This document shows, piece by piece, positions 47,789 through 58,621 of a DNA stretch of 64,000 bases. Within the stretch, counting starts at the first letter, position 1; every line of letters starts with the position of its first letter. Source of the DNA: Cymodocea nodosa. Lineage: Eukaryota > Streptophyta > Magnoliopsida > Alismatales > Cymodoceaceae. The notes under the pieces are model-generated. The model saw only the letters and a list, made by a program, of their open reading frames with translations. It did not search any database and was not told the origin of the DNA. The stretch covers positions 7,886,501-7,950,500 of the forward strand of contig CM072341.1 of NCBI GenBank assembly GCA_036874045.1, written 5' to 3'. The position numbers were made by a program, and so were the translations under genes.

Positions 47789-49552
47789 CTTCTCCCATAC
47801 CTAAATTTTGCTAGTCTCTTAGCAAACTAAGATCTAATTAATTGGTCTTTAAAAGTGCTAGAATTAATTCTTCCCCTTTTGTTTTTCTTCTGTTTAGCAT
47901 AAAAATATATTCTGTATGTTTCAGTAATCAACCTGCAAAGATACTTAGAATATATGTAAATTACATACAAAGTATATCATCATCATATAGGTGTTAATTA
48001 TATTATCGTTTTTTCTTCTTTTCATCATCTGTCATCCTGAATTTTCCAATAAGATTTCTAGAAGAAATTTCAACAACATACGAATCAAAATGCAATCTAA
48101 TTCAATATGATTAAGACAAGTAGAATAAAGAATTGTATCTCCATTAAACAACTTCAAAAGTCAATTCCAATTTCATATTTCAGCAATTCTAGATAACAGA
48201 AAATATAATCGATTCATAAGATATCTGTATTTCACAAAACACTAATATCTTTTCAGAACAATATATGTTTTTTTTCTTTTTCTTTTTTTTTTCTTTAAGA
48301 GTTAATTTGACAAGCTTGAATCATACAAGAGCTTTCTAATGTACTCATGTAATTAGCTTTCAGTCAACAATCCCAGATCTGATCAGGATCTTAGGTTGCC
48401 AGATTTTAAGAGTCCCTTTTAAGGTCAATAATCCTTACATACCTATCTGCTCAAGTACAAAAGGCTCGTGATCAAACAAGTTAATAAACTCTCAAAATTT
48501 TTTTTTTTTTTTTTAAAAAACTACAAACACAAAACAAAACATTAATCACATACCATATATGTACGTATTTCATTAATACAGATGCAGTAAAACACCAATC
48601 TCATATAGTTCTACTTCTATCATTTATTGAAAATATGAATCCATCTCAATAAGCTCATACTTTTTATGTAGTTTAATAAGATCTATACATAAATCATTCT
48701 ACAAGTTCAATCAGTCAAATTAAATGTATCTTTAATCATGTGTTTTATTTAATCTAGAATTCACATCTCAGCTCCTTCAAGACTTCAGATAATTTTCTGA
48801 TTAAGCATTAATTATTCTGATTTCATTTTAAAATCGTGAAACTGTTAAACTCATGAACTTCAGAAAAAACATAAGATACTATATCTAGATTTACATAAAT
48901 AATAAATTCTATAGCATCTTATATAGCCTTCTAAATATAACATTCAAGCAGTTTATAAAAATTTTACAATCTCAATTATCGGATAGTTATAGCAAGTTCA
49001 TAAAAAATTTTCAATTTCCTCAAAACTTTGCAGTACCATTTTAATTTCTTTAATTAACAAACTTACATGGCTGTTACTTTAATTACCTCCCCCCCCATAC
49101 TTACATTTTGCATTGTCCTCAATGTAAAAGATTTGACAATAAATACAGTAATTGTAGTAGGCATGAATACAGTTTTGTTTGATTTAAAATTTAGGATAAG
49201 TAATTGGTTACATACCTTGTTCCATTTGTATCTCCTTTTGCATATTCTGATTTTTGATTCTGAAAAACTTTTCATTCCCAGATAAACACAGAATATATAA
49301 CAAAATAACATTTAACAAATATTAATAAATCAGTGTCTTGTGTGGAACCTAGGCTCCTATGCCTTTGGTGGCTCACAAGCAAGCTAGTTGGTTTCCCAGA
49401 ACAGATACCAACAAACTAGATTGATATTTTGTTTTGTTGGTTTTTTTTATTATAAAATGAACATGAAAACTTCAAATATATATATATATTTTTAAAAAAA
49501 ATAATAATAAATAAATGCAGAATACACAACATTAAACACACAAAATCACAGC
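47789..49552 (-). other. Athila copy E 3' untranslated region and polypurine tracts
   Basis: The LTR-adjacent tract is at about 47789-47801 (GGTATGGGAGAAG). The internal tract, GGTATGGGGGGGGAGGT, is at 49085-49101 beside CATTGAGGACAATGC. The conserved block is 48310-48490, flanked by poly-T runs. It is collinear with copies B and C. No gene is seen. Confidence 0.75.
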
Positions 49553-50691
49553 TTAAGAACATGATTGAAAAGTAGAAACAAATGGAATAAATGTATCAGT
49601 CCAAGCAAACTTTTTAGGCATAGTTCTTCTTACTATTAATTTTGTTTTAATGCAATTTTTGTTCCTTTTTAATTTGTAAACATGCAATATATTATAAATT
49701 CCAAATATGAGTGTATTACCATTAATGATATGTAATGCAGAAAGAGATCCTTTTTGATTCCAAGGTAATGTAGTAGTTTCTATTTCTACATCTATTTCAA
49801 TATACTTCTCTTCCCACTTCCATTCATTCATGTCTTCCATAATCCATATTTGAAATTTCATCAGTTCATCCCACCATCTTATCAGACATAAAGTAGGATC
49901 ATCTTCTTCATTATACCACATTTCTATTTGAATTTCATTAAATTCTGCAGATGGTGGTTTAGCTATTTCACTCGGTACAGGTAAAATTTCTATATAATCT
50001 TCATAACTATCTATGCTCACTATGTATAAATCAGATCTATATGCTATTGATATCTCTATGACTAAATAGATATATCCATCAAGTATGACATGTGTTTGGT
50101 TAATTAATGATTTCTGTCCTAGATATATTATAATGTTTTCATTCCAAGATCTGTTCAGAAAATTATACACACTTAAGCGTAAATCTTCACCCCAATTTCT
50201 TGTAGGTCTCCAATAATATAATTTTTCAGAAATTGCAGAATTTTTATCAAAAAATATTAAAGCTGACCCACAATTTACAGTTGGTTCTTCAAATCTATTA
50301 GGTCTTCCTATATTCCATTCTTCTCCTGTTATAGGATTTCTTATCAAAATATCCGGTAATAATAAACTTGCATACCTTGGTCTCGTCTTGTATATGATTA
50401 ATCCTTCATCTATCCTTATAATATGATTTATATCTTCTAATGCATTGGGTGGAATTCTAGTAGTTTCTTCCATAGCCAGATATTCATGGGTATTTGAACT
50501 ATGATTAATGACCTCCATATGAATCCATCTCTAATCTTAGTCATTTTTGTAGCTTGTAGTCCCTGAAAATATTTTTCTTCAATACAGTCTTTAATTCCCT
50601 TTGATACACAACACAGCCTGCACAGATCTTTAGCTGACAAGTTACTTAGTACTTCCCTTAGTGCATCCAATGGTAATTGCATCAATTCCAT
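49553..50691 (-). pseudogene. Captured plant F-box gene (F-box plus F-box-associated region), one frameshift
   Basis: About 379 codons starting MELMQLPLDALREVL at 50691. Residues 5-45 form an F-box (LPLDALREVLSNLSAKDLCR, then CCVSKGIKDCI), the SKP1-binding part of SCF ubiquitin ligases. The rest resembles the plant F-box-associated region: LIRNPITGEEWNIGRPN, CLIRWWDELMKFQIWIM, NEWKWEEKYIEI. One frameshift near 50510-50520 separates the two parts; beyond it the frame is open for over 300 codons to 49553. There is no intron. It lies between capsid ORF and 3' region, where other Athila elements place an envelope-like ORF. A 190-bp spacer (50692-50881) with a GTTGAGTTA-type palindrome precedes it. 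The substrate is unknown. Confidence 0.85.
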
Positions 50692-50881
50692 TTGTCGATT
50701 TTGTAAAATACAAACAAAAATTTAGTAGAGACAAAAATTAACATAACTACTGCACACCCTCGTGGAGTTAAGGTATAACTCAACGGACTAAGTTCGTTGA
50801 GTTAGAAATTAACTCTACGATACTATTAACTAAAAATAAAAAACATATATACATACAAATAGTTGCTTCAGATATGCTGCT

Positions 50882-52225
50882 TCATTCAGCTGCCCTCCCA
50901 AAAGAGGTATCAATTTCATTAACCGTTCTATTGACAGGATTAAGTATAGCTTGTATTGGCAATCCTCTAGTAGGTCTAACTTCCATTGGTTCCTTCTGTC
51001 TAAGTGATATATTTCTATTCTGATTTTGAATTGCAGCATTTCCAAATATAAATTCTAAACGATTTTTTACTTGTTGGATTATCTTTTCTAATTTCTCTAT
51101 TCTAGCTCCTTGTTCAATTAATACTTCATAACTTATGTTCTTCTTATTTATATTTTCTCCTCCCTGGAAATTGTTGTTTCTCCAAGATAAATTCGGATGA
51201 TTTCTCCAATTAGGATGATAAGAATTTCCCAAGTTATCTCTCTAGTTTCTAGCATAAATAATATCTAAGTCATTTATGTTTGCATTCTTTTCTGCTAGCT
51301 TTTGATTTAATGATAACTCTTCTATTTTCTTTGTTAATTCATTTAATTTCACCTCAAGCATAGTATTGGAATTTATTTCATGCATTCCTCTTGGCAATAT
51401 TTTTTTATCTACAATAGCTTCAGCCGAATTTTCCCACTGTGTAGTTCTTTTTGCAAAATTTTCTAAATATGCCCATGCTTCTTCACTACATAATTTTAAA
51501 AATCCATTTTGACAAGTAGATTCTAATAAAGATTTCGTTGAAACATCAATTCCTTCATAAATTATACCTATTAATTATGCTTTACTCATTGCATGATGTG
51601 GACATTGAGTTAGTAAATCTTTAAATCTTTCAAAATATTTCTAGAATGATTCACCCTGTTTTTGGCTACACATTAATATTTCTTTCTTCTTTTTAATCGT
51701 TTGATGTATTGGATAATATTTTTCTAGAAAAACAAAGCAAAATTTAGTCCATGTAGAAATTGAATTAGGCGATAGAGTATATAACCATCTCTTAGCTGTG
51801 TCTTTTAAAGAAAAAGGGATATATCTAAGTTTAATAGCATCTATACTCATGTTTGGCATTTTCATCATTTGACAAACTTCGTTAAATTCTCTATGGAAAT
51901 AATAGGCATCCTCTCTTTCTAATCCATGAAAATGTGGCAATTGACTAATATAATTAGATTTCAGTTCAAACCTATCTCCCTCAAAGTTTGGCAATCGAAT
52001 ACATGAAGGTTCATCAATTAATTCAGGATACAAAATCTCTCCTAATGGTTTTTCTACTAGAGCAGTCATCTCTACGTTCTCTTTTAAAGAAAGGTTAGCT
52101 ACACCCCAAAGAATTTCGTTAAAGTTCAGTTCAGAAAATTTTCCAGTATGCCTCAGTGTTGAATATTCTTGGGTAGGTGTTCTTACTAATCGTTTAGTGC
52201 TAGGAGAACAAGTCCATGTGCTCAT
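50882..52225 (-). pseudogene. gag: Athila Gag capsid ORF, copy E (fullest copy)
   Basis: It starts MSTWTCSPSTKRLVRTPT at 52225 and ends SFGRAAE at 50882, about 448 codons. The capsid region has CIRLPNFEGDRFELKSNYIS, LEREDAYYFHREFNEVCQMM, RYIPFSLKDTAKRWLYTLS, FLEKYYP, CPHHAM and EEAWAYLENFAKRTTQWE. It is followed by PNWRNHPNLSWRNNN, a motif that in ordinary Athila Gag follows the zinc knuckle; no CCHC is present. Stops at about 51640, 51575 and 51243 break it. Its position after T32 and before the F-box gene is conserved with copies C and D. Confidence 0.9.
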
Positions 52226-53170
52226 AAATAAATAACAGAAGATTAATTACATACCAGTTTGAAGCTTTCCATTCAATAAATATTTGTTGTTGGATGAAGT
52301 TGGATCAGCTACTTCTCCCTTCAGGTCCTCCAACGCCTTCTCCTTTCTTTTAAAAGTGTTGGTAACTCGTAAATAATATTCTATTTCATATATATACTGC
52401 GCATCCATAAAGTGAATAAATCTCGTTGCAAGAACGTGTCTTGCAACGTGCATCGTGGTTCGTATTTTTATGAGTACGTGTACCACTACTCATTTCAAAT
52501 TTTGATAACCGCTAAACCGACGAAGTTTCATTCGTGGTTAAAAGAATAACTGTTCTGCTTAATTCACGAACTAACTTCGTTGAGTTACAGAAAACTCAAC
52601 AGAATACAATCGGTTGCTGTTGCTAACTCCACGGACTAACTTCGTTGAGTTACAGATAACTCAACGGAGTGACTTTATATTATATTACTGACCTCGTGGA
52701 GTTACAGTTAACTCAACGGACTTACTTCGTTGAGTTAACACTTGGCAACTTCTAAGTTTTACTCTCATAAGCTCTTTTTTGTTTTTTTTTTTCTTTGTCT
52801 TTCTACTAACTGTAATAAAGTTAAATCTTTGTCATTAATGCATCATTTTGATTAAAATTCATTTAAATCTAAATCTTATAGAGAGATTTAACTTGCAGGT
52901 CATTTTATGTTATGCAGAATTTACATTTTACCTTATAATATGTAGAAATTTTTAAGAAGTTATCCTATCATTCAACAAATTGTAAATTTGTTACATATTC
53001 ATTCATAAAGTTCCACAATAACATAATATTCAATATATTCCATTCATTTCACATCCAAACACGTATGAAAATTGCATCTAAAAAATTATATTCATTAATA
53101 TGAATCAATTACATTACAAGTACATCATACAATTTCATACAATTTCACACAAGTAGACGAACAATACAAT
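52226..53170 (-). other. Spacer between T32 and capsid ORFs, copy E
   Basis: No gene is seen. Clear palindromes lie at 52575-52600, 52643-52666 (10-nt arms CGTTGAGTTA and TAACTCAACG around 4 nt) and 52690-52740. The remainder is AT-rich and conserved with copies C, D and block X. Confidence 0.65.
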
Positions 53171-54634
53171 TTAATCTCTATGCCTAAGTTCATCTACTTC
53201 CTTCTGGAGTTTTTCTAATTGCTGCTCTAATTGATTTATCATTTCTACTACTCCCGAAATTACTCCAGAAGGTACAGCTAGTTCTGCAGCTACAAAATTC
53301 CTGTATTCTTTCACTAAAATGGTTCTAGATCTAATCCTTTTTGATGTCCATTTCGTGAAATCAATACAGTCCACCATCAGCAGTGGAATCAAATCTCCAT
53401 AAAATAATTTCTTCTTCACTATTTTTAGCTTGGAGATAAAAACAGCAGACAAATTTATTTGGATCTTATTTACAACTGCATACGTGGCCCATTTGACAAA
53501 TTGACTTAATTCTATGTCATGGCCCTGTCGTTGATAGACATTCTTAATCAGAATGTTAGCTACCATGTGTGCTTTACCATTTAAATGCTTCAATCTGTTT
53601 AATAATGGCACACCAGGATTGATAGCTAAACAATCCTTAATTTACTGCTCAGTCCATTCAACTGCAGTTGTATCTTCCAAAATTATTGTTCCTTCATTCT
53701 TTAAACCAAAAATGTTGTGGAGAAGCTCTGATGTTATCTGTACATCGGCTTCCTCCAGGCTTGAAATTAATCCTCCTTCTCCTTTTCTTAAATTTGCATA
53801 GAAACAGGGCACTAAATTTTCATATACTACATGCCCTCCTTCTTGAGATATAAATTGCAGTAGACCTTGGAATTCAAATAGATCTTTGATTTCTTGCATT
53901 CCATCCCAATTTACTGGTCTACTGTAAATAATATCGTAACCCCTTATTTCTTGATATTTAGTATAAGCTTCCTGACTACTAAAGTGTACTTCATTCAAAA
54001 TTGTTGTTTCAATCGGGTCAGGAAGGTGACTTTGTTGTTCCAAAGGGGTTTGTACTTGATCTTCCTCTAACATAGGCTGCATTTGAACATTCTCTTCAGA
54101 TTCCTGAATTTTTGCTTTTGCTTCTATCTGTGGTGGTGAGCCGGTAGAACTCTCCACTCTGTCTTGAATTCTTTCCATAAATTGCTGAAGAGTTTCTTGC
54201 TCTTCAGTGGAATCTGTGAAATTATTTTTGTCCAAATGGCTTCTTTTAGCCTCTTCATTTTCTACTCTTTCTTCTTCCTCCTGACTACCAATCTGTTCTG
54301 TTACTATTCTTTCTGATTCTGTAACAGATTGGGATGGAGTCACGGGCAATTCAGTTTCTACCCTAATTTTTGTTTCTTCTTGTACAGGCTGCAAACTAAT
54401 TTCAGCCTGATTTTCTTCTTGTCTTTGCTCTTGCTGTTGTAGCTCCTGCTCCTCCTCAGAATCGGATAGTAGGTTAATAAAAGTCTACTCCACAGGCCCT
54501 GTAAAAATTGGTACTTCAGATTTAATTTCCTCATATTCAGGCACTTTTTCTTTTCCTTTCCTTTTTCTGATTAGTAGTACCTATTCTTCCTCTTCATCTT
54601 CTGAAATTAAATCCACAAAAATAGGCTCTACAGG
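53171..54634 (-). pseudogene. Athila accessory ORF (T32-like), copy E, N-terminally truncated
   Basis: It begins abruptly at 54634 inside the acidic region, where block X ends, and continues through the Glu/Gln-rich centre, MQEIKDLFEFQGLLQFISQE, NLVPCFYANL and IFGLKNEG, then GKAHMVANILIKNVYQRQGH, KKKLFYGDLIPLLMVDCIDF and a C-terminal coiled coil (INQLEQQLEKLQKEVDELRH). One CAA-to-TAA stop near 53642 divides two long open segments (250 and 146 codons). This is the best-preserved copy of the domain. Confidence 0.78.
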
Positions 54635-56555
54635 TGTTCGTGTTTTCCCAGCACTACACTAGAAAAACTTGGATTTGTTTCTTCTATTTTTACTTAGTTA
54701 ATTTATCTTTATGCCTGTTCTTTCTTTTAGAAGTAAACAAACAACCTTTAATACAATTTAGATATTAATTCCAATTTGTACTTTAACTGCAAGTGCACAG
54801 TGTCTATTGTATCAGTGTGCAAGTACAGGTCGATCCCACAGGGAATTGCTGACGAATTTAAGAAATGTTTGATTGTGAATAATTCAAATATATATTCAAT
54901 AAGCACTCCATTGAGTTACAATTAACTCAACGGACTAAGTTTATTGAGTTATGGATAACTCAACGGATTATCCTCGTGGACTTAAGTTAACTCCACGAGC
55001 CTGTCTCTTCTTTATAATACTGCTATTTACAAAGGAATTCGGCCAACCATTGGGCGATTCCATAGATTGTAAATAACATCAATTAAGCTTTCTAATGCTA
55101 GTTAACATTGGATTTATCATTAAGCAATACTAACATTTAGATGATTCAAACAGTCACCATTAAAATCTTTAAGTTTTTTTGTACGAACCAATTTCAGTAA
55201 ACTATAAAATTAAAACTAACATAAAACAATCATAAAACTGATACAGATAACATTAATCACGATACAACACAAACAATACAACACTCAAATACAACATACA
55301 AACAAAGATAAATTGTTTTTGGTATTTTTGTTTTTGATGAAATGGGCGAAAGGTGAAATGTAAAGTAATCTCACTTGACAGTAAATACTTCCAACACTAC
55401 TTGCAACACGATTACACCACTGAAAATTAAACCACTTACAATTCTGTCTCCTCTCCCTATAGAATCACGAGTCTAGAATTGCAAGATGATCTCCTCTTCA
55501 GCATACAGGCATCAACCCGAAGCCAAGGCTAAAAGCTTTACAATCTCCTGAAATATGTCTTCCCTTCCCACGACGCAATCACTCCTCATAGTGGTTGTCA
55601 GGCACTGTGTTTAGCTTAGAATCGACCCGATATCAGGCAAGTATCCTCACAGACCTCCGATGATTGGTGATTATGGTGGTGATACGATGGTTGGTGTGAT
55701 ACTTCGGAGAATCGCCGATACTGTCTGTAGAAAGCTCGGTGCTCCTCCTCTGTATACAATGGCCGTCCATCGATCACACACACTTCTTCATTTTTCTTCT
55801 TTTCTTTTATATTTCTTCCGTAGTAACTGCTTCTGCTTGAATGGTCGGTTGGATTTCCTTCCTTTAGATCAACGGCGATGATTTCTTTCTCCCTTCGCGA
55901 TTGAATTCCTGCATGATACGTGCAAACGTGGTTTTTCCTTCCAACTATCTGTTCCTGCAACCACTATAGTGGTATTTTAGAAAATAACTATAAAATACAT
56001 GCAATAAAGATATAAGCCGCTAACCTAACGCGTTACCTTAGTATATATTAATATAACTCAACGCGTACAGTTATGCTAACTTAATGAGTTATAACTTAAG
56101 TAAATCTACCAGCTCTCGACACGTGTCAGCAGTAGTTTAAACATAAAATAACATTTCGGACAGTTACAGGTCTAACTATCCGATGCTCAGATGCATTTTC
56201 GGATAGTTATAGCTAACTCACCGAAAATTCACTTAAGACATTCATTCTGGTTTCGACACGTGTACATCTGGAAATAATAAAATATTCACTCTAAACATAA
56301 CTGTTTGGCAATTTAAACATAACTATCCAAAATATCAGAAAATTCGGATACTTAAGAATTTCACAGCCTGCAAGTTACCGATAGTTCATAAATGTACTAA
56401 ATTAACATTAATTCCCCAAAATTAAGTAGATTCTTCAATTAAAGCATATAACAATGCAATTATAACATAATGGCTTAATCTCATATGATAAGCTAAATAT
56501 TATGCAATTAACCATCATTTAACCATTAATAATATGCACTTTTTCATTCTAAACA
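54635..56555 (-). mobile_element. Athila LTR of block X, chimeric (1921 bp)
   Basis: Termini correspond to TGTTTAG (56555, - strand) and ...CGAACA (54635). Relative to LTR D/E it lacks about 60 bp around the TATA box (near 55985) and has a different U5-side spacer (54860-54970). An 80-bp segment at 56011-56090 matches Copia-1 LTR 7139-7217 instead of the usual Athila palindromes. It is clearly more diverged than the 63383 LTR is from the 45481-47788 LTR, so it is not the partner of either. A sense frame of 114 codons (55616-55960) lies in the transcribed region. Confidence 0.85.
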
Positions 56556-57563
56556 CTTCCCCCATACCTAAATTTTGCTAGTCCCTTAGCAAACTAAGAT
56601 CTAATTAATTGGTCTTTCAAAAAGTGCTCGAATTAATTCTTCCCCTTTTGTTTTTTTTCTTCTGTTCAGCATAAACATATATTCTGTATGTTTCAGTAAT
56701 CAACCTGCAAAGATATTTAGAATATATGTAAATTACATACAAAGTATATCATCTTCATATAGGTGTTAATTATATTATCGTTTGTTCTTCTTTTCATCAT
56801 CTATAATCCTGAATTTTCCAATAAGTTTTCTAGAAGAAATTTCAACAACATACGAATCAAAGTACAATCCAATTCAATCTGATTAAGACAAGTAGAATAA
56901 AGAATTGTATTTCCATTAAACAACTTCAAAAGTCAATTCCAGATTCATATTTCAGCAATTCTAGATAACAGAAAATATACTCGATTCATAAGATATTTGT
57001 ATTTCACAAAACACTTGTATCTTTTCAGAACAGTATATGTTTTTTTCTTTTCTTTTTTTTTGTGTACTTTAAAAGTTAATTTGACAAGCTTGAATCATAC
57101 AAGAACTTTCTAATGTACATATGTAACGAGCTTTCAGTCAACAATCCCAGATCTGATCAAGATCTTAGGTTGCCAGATTTTCAGAGTCCTTTTTCAGGTC
57201 AACAATCCTTACATACCTATCTGCTCAAGTACAAAAGACTCGTGATCAAACAAGTCAATAAACTCTCAAAGTTTTTTTTTTTTTTTCTAAAAATAAATGC
57301 ACACACAAAACAAAGCATTAATCACATACGGTATATGCACGTATTTCATTAATACAGATGCAGTAAAATACTAATCTCATATAATCCTGCTTCTATCATT
57401 TACTAAAAATATGAATCCATAATAATAAGCTCATACTTTATCTGTAGTTTAATAAGATCTACACATAAATCATTCTACAAGTTAAATCAGTCAAAGTAAA
57501 TGTATCTTTCATCATATGTGTTTCATTTAATCTAGAATTCACATCTCAGCTCTTTCAGGACTT
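56556..57563 (-). other. Athila 3' untranslated region in block X
   Basis: The polypurine tract GGTATGGGGGAAG (56556-56568) and the conserved block (57075-57265) are present. It ends at 57558-57563, where GGACTT is shared with the spacer fragment that follows, a microhomology junction deleting the capsid and F-box region. No gene is seen. Confidence 0.75.
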
Positions 57564-58055
57564 ACTTCGTTGAGTTAACACTAGCAACTTCTAAGTTTCA
57601 CTCTCATAAGTTTTCTATTCTATTTTTATTTTTGTCATTCTGCTAACTGTAATAAAGTTAAATCTATGTCATTAATGCCTCATTTTGATTAAAATACATT
57701 TAAATCTGAACATTATATAAAGATTTAAATTGCAGGTCATTTTATGTTATGCAGAATTTACATTTTACCTTATAACATGTAGAAATTTTTAAGCAGTTAT
57801 CCTATCATTCAGCAAATTGTAAATCTGTTACATATTCATAAAGCTCACAAATTACATAATATTCAATAAATTCCATTCATTTCACATCCAAATACGTATG
57901 AAAATTGTATCTGAAAAATTATATTCATTAATATGAATCAATTACATTACAAGTACATCATACAATTTCATACAATTTTACACAAGTAGATGAACAATAC
58001 AATTTAATCTCTATGCCTAAATTCATCTACTTCCTTCTGGAGTTTTTCTAATTTT
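57564..58055 (-). other. T32 tail and downstream spacer fragment in block X
   Basis: The segment 58004-58055 encodes the last codons of the T32 ORF (QKEVDEFRHRD and stop). 57564-58003 is the spacer that normally follows it (compare 52720-53170). It is joined at 58055 to the post-integrase spacer, so nearly the whole T32 ORF is missing here. Confidence 0.75.
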
Positions 58056-58621
58056 AGGTCTTAGCTACAGTACTCCGTTGAGTTACAGTTAGCTCAACGG
58101 AATAAGCTCGTTGACTAACTCAAGACTTAACGGAGTATGCTCGTTGAGTTAAGCGTAACTCAATGGACTCCCCGTACAAGCAATTATAATAATAAAAATA
58201 TTACAGAGAATAATTTTTCTATTTTTTTACAGGTTTAACCGATACTATGCTTTGGTCAGACCTAAATATTTTTTATTTTTCTTTCGGTTGAACCGATACT
58301 ATGTTTCGGTAAAACCAATATTTTTTTCTGAAAATTAATATACAATTTTTTTTTGATGGTTTAACCGATACTATGCTTCGGTCAGACCTAAATATTTTTT
58401 ATTTTTTATTTTTCTTTCGGTTGGACCGATACTATGTTTCGGTAAAACCAATATTTTTTTCTTAAAATTAATATACAATTTTTTTTGCCGATTTAATGTT
58501 CCGATCATATCGATGGATCCAATCGGTTGAAACACAACTATTTTTATGTTTTATATATATTTTTAATGTTTTTTTTTAATTTTTAATATATATATATATA
58601 AACTTAAAAATTGATTTCTTA
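58056..58621 (-). repeat. Post-integrase spacer of copy E with a tandem duplication
   Basis: GTTGAGTTA/TAACTCAAC palindromes lie at 58075-58170. A roughly 127-bp unit containing CCGATACTATG and TTTCGGTAAAACCAATATTT is present twice in tandem (about 58231-58357 and 58358-58487); copy C has a single version. Poly-T and AT dinucleotide runs precede the integrase end. No gene is seen. Confidence 0.7.
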
